Below are positions 1 through 9,352 of a stretch of 64,000 nucleotides of DNA, in pieces; the stretch's first letter is position 1; each line of letters starts with the position of its first letter. The DNA is from Balneolaceae bacterium (GTDB lineage: Bacteria > Bacteroidota > Rhodothermia > Balneolales > Balneolaceae): the NCBI GenBank assembly GCA_007693395.1, contig REDS01000119.1, forward strand, positions 40,104-104,103, given 5' to 3'. The position numbers and the translations under genes are program-made. The notes below the pieces were generated by a model. That model worked only from the letters and a program-made list of their open reading frames with translations. It was not told the DNA's origin and ran no database searches.

Positions 1-1432
1 CTTTTGCTCTGTATGTTCTCTGAATGCGTCCGTCAACATTCACATAACTTGCTGCATGTTCTGCTGCAGTTGTAATCGGGATTACGAGATCAGCAACTTC
101 AGATGTCTCTGAGTTATTGGTTGCAAAAACTGCTACAAACTTATTCTTAAGCTGATCTGCAGTTATCACAGACCGATCTACAAGATTATCATTCAAAATA
201 AGAACAAGCTCAGCCTTTTGAATCTCTTTGCAGATTCCAGACTTATTGAGCTCTTTAAATCCAAGCAATCGGCACCCATTTGTGTTTGGTGCAACATCAT
301 CACTTAATAAGAAGCCATCACCGGTGCCTTCTTCAATGTGAGGTGTAAATACCGGTGTGTTCAGCCCTAATAAGTTTGTGTATTTATTGAGTGCATAATT
401 CTCTTCAACAGATGCATGAGGGCTGGCTATCACCAAAATCTTTGTATTATCTGTATCTTCAATTTGCTCGCTTAATGTTGCGATAGCATTATTCCAGCTT
501 GAGAGAACTTTTTCACCATCCAGTTTCTGTTGAGGCCTGGAAATTCTGTTTTCATTGAAAATTTTATAGGCTTCACGCCCGGCATCCGGCATCCAGTGAT
601 CGTTTACATCAGCATTGAAGCGCGGAGTAACCCTTAGTATCAGGTTGTCACGTGTCCAGAGATCGATGTTAGTGCCTTTACCGTTTGTAATATCAATGCT
701 TGGTGTCTGGTTCATCTCCCAAACTCTGGCTTTGAAACGAAAATCAGCTGATGTAAGAGCACCTACGGGACAGATATCTACAGTGTTCAGAGAGTAGGGA
801 TCGTCAAACTCCCTGCCAGGCGCTGTTGTAGGATAATTTTTATCGCCTCTTGATGTGATTGTAAGCTGGTGTGTTTTACTGATCTCCTGAGTGAAGCGAG
901 TGCAGCGTGTACAGTTGATACAACGCTCTGCATCAAGAACAACCCGTGGTCCCAATTGAATACGTTTTGGCTTATGTACTTTTTTAACTTCAAAACGGCT
1001 CCCTTCTGGCCCGTATTTGTAGGTTTGAATCTGAAGGGGACACTCACCGGCTTGATCACAAATTGGGCAATCCAGGGGGTGATTAATCAGAATTAATTCG
1101 AGATTATCCTTTTGGGCGCGTTTAACCTGTTCATCAGTCTCCTGAGTGAGTATTACCATGCCATCAGCTGCCATCAAGTTGCAGGAAGTCTGTAGCTTTG
1201 GGAACCATCGTATAACACGATCACCATTTTCATCAACTTCGTACTCACCGGTTTCCCGGCTTTTCATGTACTGCCCGGCTTTTACCATGCACTGCCTGCA
1301 GTTGGCTGGTGCTGTCATCGATGGATGATAGCAGAAAAAAGGCACCTCTTTTCCAAGATCCTGTATAAATTGTAATACTTTGTGTTCACCTTCAAATTCG
1401 TATCGGTGGCCATCTATAAAAATTTCAGGCAT
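1..1432 (-). CDS. nuoG: NADH-quinone oxidoreductase subunit G (partial, C-terminus beyond window)
   Basis: Reading on the minus strand from the ATG at 1430-1432, the frame stays open to the left window edge (about 477 codons), so the 3' end is missing. NuoG is the large iron-sulfur subunit of the peripheral arm of complex I and passes electrons from NuoF/NuoE toward NuoB. Visible ligands are an N-terminal 2Fe-2S set (FFCYHP, then NCRQCM and SCNL), the HxxxCxxCxxxxxC cluster motif around HPLDCPICDQAGECP, and a CxxCxxC set in ERCINCTRCTRF with a later DICPVGAL. A molybdopterin-oxidoreductase-like region follows. It lies 68 bp after nuoF as the last visible gene of the nuo operon. Several short plus-strand reading frames over it are shadows. 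Confidence 0.94.
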   Translation of the reverse strand, partial: MPEIFIDGHRYEFEGEHKVLQFIQDLGKEVPFFCYHPSMTAPANCRQCMVKAGQYMKSRETGEYEVDENGDRVIRWFPKLQTSCNLMAADGMVILTQETDEQVKRAQKDNLELILINHPLDCPICDQAGECPLQIQTYKYGPEGSRFEVKKVHKPKRIQLGPRVVLDAERCINCTRCTRFTQEISKTHQLTITSRGDKNYPTTAPGREFDDPYSLNTVDICPVGALTSADFRFKARVWEMNQTPSIDITNGKGTNIDLWTRDNLILRVTPRFNADVNDHWMPDAGREAYKIFNENRISRPQQKLDGEKVLSSWNNAIATLSEQIEDTDNTKILVIASPHASVEENYALNKYTNLLGLNTPVFTPHIEEGTGDGFLLSDDVAPNTNGCRLLGFKELNKSGICKEIQKAELVLILNDNLVDRSVITADQLKNKFVAVFATNNSETSEVADLVIPITTAAEHAASYVNVDGRIQRTYRAK

Positions 1433-1500
1433 CTTATCTAAACTTGTTGATTAATATATAGTTGTTGATGAAAAACCGATCAGATAACCGGTGGTTTGTA

Positions 1501-2793
1501 TCAGGCTACTGCGTGTGATTTCTTTTTACAGCGTGCTTCAAATTCATCCCGGAAACGGTTAATTGTAAACCGAACAGGCCATGCAGCTGCATCGGCCAGT
1601 GCACAGATGGTTCTGCCTTCCATCTGTGTGGTGAGGTCGAGCAAGAGGTCAAGATCTCTCACTTCTCCGTCACCGTTTTTAATTTTCAGTAAAATTTTCT
1701 CAAGCCATCCAGTACCTTCACGGCATGGTGTACACTGCCCGCAAGATTCGTGATGATAAAAATGTGCAATTCTCCAAAGCACATCAACCATATCTGTATC
1801 TTCATCCATCACAACCATACCGGCTGTACCAAGCATAGAGCCTACGGTTCGTAGTGAATCACTATCCATTGTAATCCCATCAAGCTGATCAGCACGAAGC
1901 ACCGGGGTTGAAGATCCGCCAGGGATTATCGCTTTCAAAATTTTGCCGTTTCTCATGCCACCTGCAACTTCAATCAGATCAAGAATAGGTACACCGGAAG
2001 GCAGTTCATATACTCCGGGATTATTCACATGACCTGAGATTCCGTATAGCACCGGTCCAGGATGGGTTGGCGCTCCAATAGAGCTAAACCAATCTGCACC
2101 GTTATTGATTACTCCGGTTACATGAGAGAGTGTCTCAATGTTGTTGATGGTTGTTGGCCTTCCCCACAACCCTTTTTGAGCAGGGAATGGTGGTTTAACC
2201 CGTGGGTAACCACGCTTGCCTTCCAAGGATTCGAGCATTGAGGTCTCTTCGCCGCAAATGTAAGCTCCGGCACCTGAGTGCACATAGAAATCCACACTAA
2301 ATGTAGAACCAAGAATATTTTTGCCGATATATCCTTTATCGTATGCATCGGAGATGGCTTTCTCCATCATGTCGATGTAGGTTTTATATTCACCGCGAAT
2401 GTAAACGTAGATAGTGGTGATCTCCATTGCATACGCCGCAATCAATGCACCTTCGATGAAGACGTGCGGATTATATTCAAAGATTTTCCGGTCTTTAAAT
2501 GTGCCGGGCTCAGATTCGTCACCATTGCAGGCAAGATATCTTGGGCCGCCATCAGCCGGAGGCATGAACGACCATTTTAAGCCGGCATTAAAACCTGCAC
2601 CACCTCGGCCGCGAATGTTTGCCTTCTTTACTTCTTCAATCACTGCTTTAGGCCCTTCCCATTTCTTCTTATCTGTAAGAACAGATTTCAGGGCTTTATA
2701 TCCACCGTTTTTGGTGTACACATCAATTTTGTGCAGATCTTTGATATCAGGAAGAAGTACAGGGGTATAATTTTTCCAGTCGACAGTACTCAT
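1501..2793 (-). CDS. nuoF: NADH-quinone oxidoreductase subunit F
   Basis: 430 aa, the usual length for NuoF, the NADH-oxidising, FMN-binding subunit of complex I. Seen in sequence: a glycine-rich FMN site (GRGGAGFNAGLKW, near residue 60), the NADH/FMN region GAGAYICGEETSMLESLEGK, and the 4Fe-4S (N3) ligands ESCGQCTPCREG followed by RTICALADAAAWP near the C-terminus. The gene begins 5 bp after the nuoE stop, consistent with co-transcription and a shared NADH dehydrogenase module with NuoE and NuoG. No anomalies were seen. Confidence 0.97.
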   Translation of the reverse strand: MSTVDWKNYTPVLLPDIKDLHKIDVYTKNGGYKALKSVLTDKKKWEGPKAVIEEVKKANIRGRGGAGFNAGLKWSFMPPADGGPRYLACNGDESEPGTFKDRKIFEYNPHVFIEGALIAAYAMEITTIYVYIRGEYKTYIDMMEKAISDAYDKGYIGKNILGSTFSVDFYVHSGAGAYICGEETSMLESLEGKRGYPRVKPPFPAQKGLWGRPTTINNIETLSHVTGVINNGADWFSSIGAPTHPGPVLYGISGHVNNPGVYELPSGVPILDLIEVAGGMRNGKILKAIIPGGSSTPVLRADQLDGITMDSDSLRTVGSMLGTAGMVVMDEDTDMVDVLWRIAHFYHHESCGQCTPCREGTGWLEKILLKIKNGDGEVRDLDLLLDLTTQMEGRTICALADAAAWPVRFTINRFRDEFEARCKKKSHAVA

Positions 2794-2798
2794 AGTTA

Positions 2799-3329
2799 CT
2801 AAATATTCTTGTGCTGTGGCATTTTGATTTGTTCGTACTCCAGCTCATCACCATTCTTTAACTTTTCAACCAACTCGTCTGCTTTTTCTTTCGTGAGGTG
2901 ATTTACATACTTATCATTCGTAACCTGCAACATAGGTGCGTAACCGCAGGCACCAAGGCACTCAACCTGATTTAACGTAAATGTACCATCTTCGGTGGTT
3001 TCACCGGCTTTTATTCCAAGTTTTTCTTCCAGGTGATGAAGTATGTCATAACCGCCGCAAAGCTGGCAGCTTAAGCAGGTACAAACATCAAGTACGTGTT
3101 TGCCTTTCTTTTCTTTATAATACTGTGTGTAGAAATTAGCAACGCCATGTACGTGTGCTTCCGGCAAGCCAAGAGTTTCTGCTACCAAACGCTGTACTTC
3201 AGGCTCAACATGGCCAAAGCGCCTCTGGGCAACCCATAATGCGGGCAGTGTAGCAGGCATAACTTCCGGGTACTTTGCCTTGATTGTTTCTATTTCCTGG
3301 AGATCTTCCTTCGTAAATTCGTATGCCAT
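2799..3329 (-). CDS. nuoE: NADH-quinone oxidoreductase subunit E
   Basis: 176 aa thioredoxin-like 2Fe-2S subunit of the NADH-dehydrogenase module. The N-terminal helical part (ALWVAQRRFGHV, LPEAHVHGVANFYTQY) and the cluster ligands are visible: a first cysteine pair within VCTCLSCQLCGG and a second in ECLGACGYAPM, matching the CLGACGxAP hallmark. Spacing to nuoD and nuoF is 5 bp each. NuoE of complex I and HoxE-type hydrogenase subunits are related, but the surrounding nuo order makes complex I the clear assignment. Confidence 0.96.
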   Translation of the reverse strand: MAYEFTKEDLQEIETIKAKYPEVMPATLPALWVAQRRFGHVEPEVQRLVAETLGLPEAHVHGVANFYTQYYKEKKGKHVLDVCTCLSCQLCGGYDILHHLEEKLGIKAGETTEDGTFTLNQVECLGACGYAPMLQVTNDKYVNHLTKEKADELVEKLKNGDELEYEQIKMPQHKNI

Positions 3330-3334
3330 AATTC

Positions 3335-4627
3335 TTATTTGTCAGCTTCTCCCAACACGGGATCTAATCCACCAATAATTACCACTGTATCTGCTACCAT
3401 TTCACCGTCAAGTACGTTTTCGAGTACCTGCAAATTTGTGAATGATGGCGCATTGATTTTTAATCGCCAGGGATGGCCGGTGCCATCGCTCTGGATGTAA
3501 TATCCAAGCTCGCCTTTGGGTGATTCTACCGCATGATAACTTTCTGCACCTTCAGGTGGGCAGATACCGGTATCGGTCATCATGAAGTCGTGAATCATTC
3601 CTTCCATTGAGTAATAAACCTCATCTTTAGAAGGATAAGACTGTTTAGCGTTGTCCGTTCGGACAGGGCCTTTTGGCAGTTTTTCGAGACACTGTTTAAT
3701 GATTTTGATGCTTTCTCCCATCTCTTCCATTCTCACATAATATCGTGCAAGATTATCACCTTCAAGGCGGGTGGGAATATTGAAATCTACCTCATTATAG
3801 CGGGCATAAGGGGATAGTTTTCTAATATCAAGCGCATATCCACAGGCCCGAAGAACCGGGCCGGTAGCACCAATTTTTAGAGCATCTTCAGTTTTAAGAA
3901 CACCTGTAGCTTCATTTCTGTCGAAGAAAATACGGTTTCTGTCGAGCAGTTTGTGATAATCCCGCAGTTCATTCGGGAAGGTATTTATAAACTCTTTGAT
4001 ATAGGCTGTAGCTTCATCTGTAAGGTCATTAGCAACGCCACCGATACGGCTGTGCGAAATTGTGAACCTGTGTCCGCCTATGCGGTCCATGATGTCGTAG
4101 ATTTTTTCGCGTTCTTTGAATGTCCAAATAAAGAACGATATAGCACCTGCATCCATCACCATGGTTCCAAGCCACAATAAGTGAGAGGAGATTCTTGCAA
4201 GCTCACATCCAATCATTCGGATATAATGAGCACGTTCAGGTACTTCAACAGAAGCAATTTTCTCAACTGCGGTACAGAGAGCTACGTTGTTGCTGTAAGG
4301 GGATAGGTAATCCATGCGGTCTGTGTAGGGCATGAACTCCTGATACGTTTTATTCTCAGCAATTTTTTCTACACCTCTGTGAAGGTAACCGATATCAAGT
4401 TTGTTTTTTTCGATTGTTTCACCGTCAAGCTGAAGTACAAGACGCAACACACCGTGAGTTGCGGGGTGCTGAGGGCCCATATTAAGAATCATCTTGGTTG
4501 TAAGCGGATCACCTTCATCAAGCTCCTCAATAGAGGTGTGCTTATCTTCAAGGCTTTGGTATAGCTTTTTTTGATGCTCCTTAAAGAACGTAGAATTTAC
4601 TTTACTCTGGATATCTGAAAGTTTCAT
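3335..4627 (-). CDS. nuoD: NADH-quinone oxidoreductase subunit D
   Basis: 430 aa 49-kDa-type subunit that with NuoB forms the quinone-binding site. Seen: the N-terminal GPQHPATHGVLRLVLQLDG, the GYLHRGVEK block, MDYLSPYSNNVAL, and the conserved C-terminal GGLDPVLGEADK. It is homologous to the large subunit of NiFe hydrogenases but lacks their CxxC nickel ligands. It is separate from NuoC here, unlike the NuoCD fusion of Escherichia coli. It lies 9 bp downstream of nuoC. Confidence 0.97.
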   Translation of the reverse strand: MKLSDIQSKVNSTFFKEHQKKLYQSLEDKHTSIEELDEGDPLTTKMILNMGPQHPATHGVLRLVLQLDGETIEKNKLDIGYLHRGVEKIAENKTYQEFMPYTDRMDYLSPYSNNVALCTAVEKIASVEVPERAHYIRMIGCELARISSHLLWLGTMVMDAGAISFFIWTFKEREKIYDIMDRIGGHRFTISHSRIGGVANDLTDEATAYIKEFINTFPNELRDYHKLLDRNRIFFDRNEATGVLKTEDALKIGATGPVLRACGYALDIRKLSPYARYNEVDFNIPTRLEGDNLARYYVRMEEMGESIKIIKQCLEKLPKGPVRTDNAKQSYPSKDEVYYSMEGMIHDFMMTDTGICPPEGAESYHAVESPKGELGYYIQSDGTGHPWRLKINAPSFTNLQVLENVLDGEMVADTVVIIGGLDPVLGEADK

Positions 4628-4636
4628 AAGCTCTGT

Positions 4637-5152
4637 TTACTGATCGTTATCCGGTGTGGTGCTTGGTAACTCTATAGAACCGGGTATACCGAGCAGTGGA
4701 AATTCTTTTCTTAGCGGGAAATATTGAAAATCTTCCGGCAAGAAAATCCGTCTCAGGTCCGGGTGATTGTTGAAGAACACGCCAAACATATCATAAACTT
4801 CACGCTCATTCCATCCGGCAGCAGGCCATACAGATGTGACAGAATCAACAACGGGATCTTCTTCTTCACATCTAACCTTCACAAAAACTCTGGCACCTGT
4901 TTTCAGGGAGAGTAAGTTGTAAACAACTTCAAACCTCTCTTCTGATGTGTAGCGATCAATCCCAAAAATATCGCTGAGATACACGTAATGTTGTTTATCT
5001 CTCAGATAGGTAGCGATTTCAACGATTGCATCTGCCTCTACACGGATAAACGTATCGCCGGTTGATTGATAAACCTCAATTACTTTATCAGAGAAATTTT
5101 CTGTTAATCCGTCAACAGTATTTTGTAATGGGTCTGAAAGTTGTAGGCTCAT
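4637..5152 (-). CDS. nuoC: NADH-quinone oxidoreductase subunit C
   Basis: 171 aa 30-kDa-type subunit of the peripheral arm of complex I. The family signature is visible: WPAAGWNEREVYDMFGVFF followed by HPDLRRIFLPEDF and PLRKEFPLLG. The last 15-20 residues are an acidic/polar tail. The stop is 9 bp from the nuoD start and the start is 3 bp after the nuoB stop, so it is tightly coupled within the operon. It scaffolds the junction between the NADH module and NuoB/NuoD. Confidence 0.95.
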   Translation of the reverse strand: MSLQLSDPLQNTVDGLTENFSDKVIEVYQSTGDTFIRVEADAIVEIATYLRDKQHYVYLSDIFGIDRYTSEERFEVVYNLLSLKTGARVFVKVRCEEEDPVVDSVTSVWPAAGWNEREVYDMFGVFFNNHPDLRRIFLPEDFQYFPLRKEFPLLGIPGSIELPSTTPDNDQ

Positions 5153-5155
5153 AAT

Positions 5156-5638
5156 CTAAGTATCAAGCAGTACAGAGTGTTCAGCTTTAATTTTGTCCTG
5201 AATTTTCATAAGTGCATGGATTACAGCATCGGGGCGGGGTGGACAGCCTGATATATAGGCATCTACCGGTAAAAAGTTATCTGCTCCCTGTACCACGCCA
5301 TAGCAGCGGTGCATGCCACCGGTTGAAGCGCAAGCCCCCATTGCAATACACCACTTTGGATCGGGCATCTGATCCCATATTCTGCGAATAGCATGCGACA
5401 TTTTATACGTACACCAACCGGCCACAATCATCACATCAGCCTGCCGGGGTGAAAATCTCATTACTTCAGAACCAAATCGTGAAACATCATATCTTGGACC
5501 TGCAAATGCCATCATTTCGATAGCGCAACATGCTAAACCCATAGGCATTGGCCACGCTGCGTTTGAGCGGGCCCAGTTTACCAGAGTGTCCATTCTTGTT
5601 GTGAGGTAACCTTTACCTAAAGCACTTTCTAAACCCAT
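5156..5638 (-). CDS. nuoB: NADH-quinone oxidoreductase subunit B
   Basis: 160 aa PSST-type subunit that holds cluster N2, the last iron-sulfur cluster before quinone. Cluster ligands are evident: adjacent cysteines in [10 protein letters not shown], one in [19 protein letters not shown] and [15 protein letters not shown]. The [12 protein letters not shown] segment is diagnostic. It lies 2 bp from nuoA and 3 bp from nuoC. Confidence 0.97.
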   Translation of the reverse strand: MGLESALGKGYLTTRMDTLVNWARSNAAWPMPMGLACCAIEMMAFAGPRYDVSRFGSEVMRFSPRQADVMIVAGWCTYKMSHAIRRIWDQMPDPKWCIAMGACASTGGMHRCYGVVQGADNFLPVDAYISGCPPRPDAVIHALMKIQDKIKAEHSVLLDT

Positions 5639-5640
5639 AA

Positions 5641-6030
5641 TTACTTCGTTATAGCCTCATATTTTAATTTTTTTAAATCCCAATCCAGGGTACCCTTTTT
5701 CAGTGTATAAATTAGTCCGATAAAGAGTATTACAATAAATACAACCATGGCAATAAACGTTCCGGTTCCGTGCTCCATAAAGCGTACTGCCCAGGGGTAT
5801 ATAAACACAACTTCGAGGTCGAAAACAATGAATTCCATAGCAACCAGATAGAAGGCAATAGAATAGCGATCTTTGGCTTCTCCTACAGGGTCCATACCGC
5901 TTTCGTATGGCTGGAGTTTGGTTTTGTTAGGGCGATAGGGCCCGAGTATCCTTGAAAGAGACATCAACACGATACCAAGTACTAATGCGATGCCAAGTAA
6001 AACGAATATTGGAATGTATTGTTCGAGCAT
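5641..6030 (-). CDS. nuoA: NADH-quinone oxidoreductase subunit A
   Basis: 129 aa membrane subunit of complex I with the expected three transmembrane helices (about residues 4-26, 60-85 and 90-112). The conserved loop YESGMDP (PYESG motif) follows helix 1 and [12 protein letters not shown] lies in helix 2. It is the first gene of the nuo operon and is preceded by a good promoter candidate 28-56 bp upstream. The membrane-arm genes nuoH-N are not in this window and may lie beyond nuoG to the left. Confidence 0.95.
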   Translation of the reverse strand: MLEQYIPIFVLLGIALVLGIVLMSLSRILGPYRPNKTKLQPYESGMDPVGEAKDRYSIAFYLVAMEFIVFDLEVVFIYPWAVRFMEHGTGTFIAMVVFIVILFIGLIYTLKKGTLDWDLKKLKYEAITK

Positions 6031-6057
6031 AAATCTTGTCGGTTCTGAATTCCGCTT

Positions 6058-6086
6058 AAATTACCGCCAGATGCATCTAATGTCAA
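6058..6086 (-). promoter_or_regulatory. Candidate sigma-70-type promoter for the nuo operon
   Basis: On the minus strand, TTGACA (6081-6086) is followed after exactly 17 bp by TAATTT (6058-6063). The predicted transcription start is near 6050, about 20 bp upstream of the nuoA ATG. The perfect -35 hexamer and the spacing make it the strongest promoter match I saw. If the organism uses a Bacteroidota-type TAnnTTTG promoter instead, the match could be coincidental. Confidence 0.5.
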
Positions 6087-6226
6087 TCTGTATGAGGGGT
6101 AGAAGATAGCAGTTATTGAGCGCAAAGTAGAACTGTTTTTTTAAAAAAAGGTAAGATTCTCAGCTTCATCGATTAGAAAGGTATTGTGCATACCGATCAA
6201 AAAATATTCAGGAGTGATTATTGCAG

Positions 6227-6261
6227 AAAAAAATCTGCCGAAGCCTGCTAACCTTCGGCAG
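6227..6261 (-). terminator. Rho-independent terminator after the class A PBP gene
   Basis: A perfect 9-bp stem, CTGCCGAAG (6235-6243) with CTTCGGCAG (6253-6261), has a 9-nt loop. On the minus strand it is followed by a run of seven T residues (6227-6233). It starts 13 bp past the stop of the penicillin-binding protein gene, so it ends the ispB-lpxH-PBP transcript before the nuo promoter region. Confidence 0.88.
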
Positions 6262-6273
6262 AGGATCAAAAAT

Positions 6274-8583
6274 TTACCAGCCAATGCGGCCACGGCGCGA
6301 ATCCTGATCGGCACCGTTTGCAGGCTCTTCAGGCATTACAAATCCGGGGGGAGGAGTGAAGCCTTCGGTACTCCATGGCGCGTCAGGGTCGGCTGTAACA
6401 TTGTTGATGAATGTACCAACTATCGGCAGTGCCGTTCTTGCTCCCTGGCCAATGCTTGTTGGGCTGTTGGTTGGGAAACGAATTCGCCGGTCTTCACCTC
6501 CAACCCACGATCCCATTACAATATGAGGCATCATGGCAACAAACCAGTTGTCGGCACTGTTCTGGGTGGTTCCGGTTTTACCGGCAACATCTTGTTGAAC
6601 ATTGTATACGTTTCTCAGCCGAACACCTGTACCGTGGTATCCATCACCCCCGCGAACAACACCTCGCATCATATCAAGCATCATATAGGCTGTTTCGGGG
6701 CTTATTGCTTCCTGGCTGTATTCGGGGAAATATTCAACCAATACATTTCCTTCTTTATCTTCAATTCGTGTGATGGCAATCGGATCGATATGAACACCCT
6801 GGTTTACAAACGTTGTGTAGGCGCTAACAAGTTCAAGAAGTGTAACTTCTGCTGTTCCCAGTGCTATGGATGGAAATACTTGTGATTGCCCGATATTAAT
6901 GCCCAGATTAACCGCCATATTCTGAATCATGTGGGCTGCTGGCTGCAAATCGGCGGTTCGGTTGGTTCCCGGTGCACCGGCAATTTCAGGCAGCAGGCGC
7001 ACCGTTACATTGTTTAAACTTCTTGCGAGTGCTTCGCGCAGGGGTACCATCTCAGGGCCGGCGGGTATAGAGCGGTCTTTAGGGTTCCACATGCGTCCGC
7101 TCGGCTCAAGAAAGCTAACTGGATATTTGGAAAATCTGTGATGAGGCATGTAACCATTATCAATTGCAACGGCATAAACAAATGGTTTAAATGTTGAACC
7201 GGCCTGCCGCCTTGATTGATGTACATGATCGAACTGCTGCGTGCCATAATCTGCACCGCCAACCCAGGCGAGTATGTGCCCGTTGTTGGGGTCAATTGCG
7301 GTAAAACTGGCCTGAAGCTTTGTTCTTGCCCGCTTTAGTGAGTCGACAAATGCTTCATCTGCCATCAGGTTTTGAAAAACTACAGACTCCTGATTGGTTT
7401 CGAATTTGGCAAAACCGTTTCTATAACGGTCTGTTTCGCGAATATAATCTCGCAAGAATTGGGGATACTGTTCCCAAAGCCGGTCCATGTAATTGCCGCC
7501 GGGAGAGGTCCACTCACGCTCAAACCTGGGTTGAAATTCACTGAGCCTGTCGAGCACGGCACGTTCTGCATGACGCTGTAAGCGGGAATCGATAGTTGTG
7601 TAGATAACCAGACCATCGGAATAGAGGTCATATCCGTTTTCTTCAACCCAGCCGCGCACTTGCTGGCGAACATATTCACCAAAATAGCGGCTCTCACGCC
7701 CCGCACGCGATGGCGGGTGATAATTTAAAACAAGCTCTTCTTCACGCAAATTCTGAAACATCTCGGATGTGATAAAACCATGCCGCTCCATCAGCGAGAG
7801 TACTACATTACGGCGCAGGGTTGCTCTTTCATTGAAAAATCTCGGGTTGAACGCGTACACAGCGCGAAGTTGTCCAATTAATGTGGCTGCTTCGAGAACA
7901 GTAAGGTCGCTGGCGGGTTTGCCAAAATGTGTTCGGGATGCCGATTCAATTCCAAAAGCGCTGTTACTGAACTCCACAGTGTTCAGGTACATCTCAATAA
8001 TTTCACGCTTGGTGTAATTATTTTCGATCTGAACAGCTGTAATCATTTCGCGCAACTTTCGGGTTACAGACACATCAAACCCAATATTTCTATAAAGATT
8101 TCTGGCAAGCTGCTGGCTGATGGTTGAGCCACCCTGAAAACGCTGCTGAATCCAGTAGTATGGTAGCCTCATAAGGCTTTGAGAGTCTACCCCCCAGTGA
8201 TTGAAAAACCGATGGTCTTCAGTAGCGATTAATGCATTAATGGCATTAGGGGAGATATTGTCAATGGAAACGTACGTTCTATTTTCGATGAAATAGCGAT
8301 CCAGAACCACACCATCGCGGCTGCGCACCTCTGATGCAATGGCTGTTCTCGGGTTTTCAAGCTCTTGAATGGAAGGCAAACCCTGGTAGAGATAAATTAC
8401 ATACCCGCCAATGAAAGCAAGTATGACCGCAGCGGTGATTGATAATGTTACCCAAAATCGCTTCTTTTTATAGTATGGGCGTTCATTGGCAGATTTTCTC
8501 TGTGAAACTACCTGCTTACGATATGCAGCATCGTTAAAGTAGCGTTCCATATCTACATTATTGTTTGATGGATCCTTACTCAT
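6274..8583 (-). CDS. mrcA: Class A penicillin-binding protein (PBP1A type)
   Basis: 769 aa bifunctional peptidoglycan synthase. After a basic cytoplasmic tail there is one transmembrane anchor (about residues 43-66). Then comes a GT51 transglycosylase domain with catalytic Glu in EDHRFFNHWG (about residue 122) and QGGSTISQQLARN (about 150-162). The transpeptidase domain has the SxxK nucleophile in AGSTFKPF (about residue 463), SLN (about 522-524) and KTGTT (about 669-673). The C-terminal tail is rich in Pro, Arg and Gly. Last gene of a three-gene minus-strand operon with the LpxH-like hydrolase and polyprenyl synthase, all serving envelope assembly. The symbol follows family usage; orthology to E. 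coli mrcA specifically is inferred. Confidence 0.93.
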   Translation of the reverse strand: MSKDPSNNNVDMERYFNDAAYRKQVVSQRKSANERPYYKKKRFWVTLSITAAVILAFIGGYVIYLYQGLPSIQELENPRTAIASEVRSRDGVVLDRYFIENRTYVSIDNISPNAINALIATEDHRFFNHWGVDSQSLMRLPYYWIQQRFQGGSTISQQLARNLYRNIGFDVSVTRKLREMITAVQIENNYTKREIIEMYLNTVEFSNSAFGIESASRTHFGKPASDLTVLEAATLIGQLRAVYAFNPRFFNERATLRRNVVLSLMERHGFITSEMFQNLREEELVLNYHPPSRAGRESRYFGEYVRQQVRGWVEENGYDLYSDGLVIYTTIDSRLQRHAERAVLDRLSEFQPRFEREWTSPGGNYMDRLWEQYPQFLRDYIRETDRYRNGFAKFETNQESVVFQNLMADEAFVDSLKRARTKLQASFTAIDPNNGHILAWVGGADYGTQQFDHVHQSRRQAGSTFKPFVYAVAIDNGYMPHHRFSKYPVSFLEPSGRMWNPKDRSIPAGPEMVPLREALARSLNNVTVRLLPEIAGAPGTNRTADLQPAAHMIQNMAVNLGINIGQSQVFPSIALGTAEVTLLELVSAYTTFVNQGVHIDPIAITRIEDKEGNVLVEYFPEYSQEAISPETAYMMLDMMRGVVRGGDGYHGTGVRLRNVYNVQQDVAGKTGTTQNSADNWFVAMMPHIVMGSWVGGEDRRIRFPTNSPTSIGQGARTALPIVGTFINNVTADPDAPWSTEGFTPPPGFVMPEEPANGADQDSRRGRIGW

Positions 8584-8602
8584 GCCTTATTTAATATTGA
8601 TT

Positions 8603-9346
8603 TTAGTCTGCAAATGGTGATAATTGTTTTCTCTCGCTGTTCCATATAACGATTTCGAACGTATTATTGGTATAAAAAGCCAGCGTACCAAAATGGTGAT
8701 ATGCACCGGGGTTTATATACAAACCACCAGCAAAAGTTTCAATTCTTGGAACGTGATCATGGCCGGTTATAACTACATTAAACTCACTTTGATCAAGAAA
8801 TTTTTCTGCCCACTCCGATAGTCTGTTAGGTATCATCTCCTCATCGCGGGTAAATTCAGAAAAGTTTTTCATAAAATGGTTGCCTGCCTCACCACTGAGA
8901 ATATACTGAAATAGATCAACAAACCATGGTTTGCGGATCATACTGTTCAGTAATGGTCGGGGTATATTAAATTCCGGATTAGTTAAACCATCACCATGGA
9001 AAAGCAGGATGTTTTTTCCGCCAAGTTTTAATGTAGAATACTCTTGTTCTGTGCGGAAGCCTGAATCGTTAAAGTGTCCACGTGTCCAAAAGTCGTGGTT
9101 TCCTGTTATGAACAGCGAATTGAACGTTCTATTGTACTCTTTAAAACGTGCAAGCAATCTCTTTCCGAGCGGAGGGGTATAATTTTTGTACTCCATCCAG
9201 TAATCAAACAGATCGCCCAGAAGGTGAATCTGAATGCTGTTGGTTTCGCAATAATCAATCAGATGGATTAGTGATTTTTCAAGCCGTTTGTTTTTCTCTT
9301 CGCGAAATGCGCCAAGGTGTACATCAGCTAAAAAAATATGCTGCAT
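8603..9346 (-). CDS. lpxH: UDP-2,3-diacylglucosamine diphosphatase-like metallophosphoesterase
   Basis: 247 aa calcineurin-like phosphoesterase. Metal-binding motifs appear in order: ADVHLG (residues 7-12), GDLFDYW (44-50), GNHDFW (82-87), an HGDG block and GHDH near residue 200. Order, spacing and length match LpxH, which hydrolyses UDP-2,3-diacyl-glucosamine to lipid X in lipid A synthesis at the inner membrane. It lies 19 bp before the PBP gene and 6 bp after the polyprenyl synthase gene. A different phosphoesterase of the same fold cannot be excluded from motifs alone. Confidence 0.78.
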   Translation of the reverse strand: MQHIFLADVHLGAFREEKNKRLEKSLIHLIDYCETNSIQIHLLGDLFDYWMEYKNYTPPLGKRLLARFKEYNRTFNSLFITGNHDFWTRGHFNDSGFRTEQEYSTLKLGGKNILLFHGDGLTNPEFNIPRPLLNSMIRKPWFVDLFQYILSGEAGNHFMKNFSEFTRDEEMIPNRLSEWAEKFLDQSEFNVVITGHDHVPRIETFAGGLYINPGAYHHFGTLAFYTNNTFEIVIWNSERKQLSPFAD

Positions 9347-9352
9347 TCCTGA

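Noticed and set aside
6184-6885. 233-codon plus-strand frame antisense to the penicillin-binding protein 3' end
   Set aside because: It crosses the terminator and overlaps the conserved KTGTT region of the PBP gene on the other strand. Its composition is atypical and no family was recognised.
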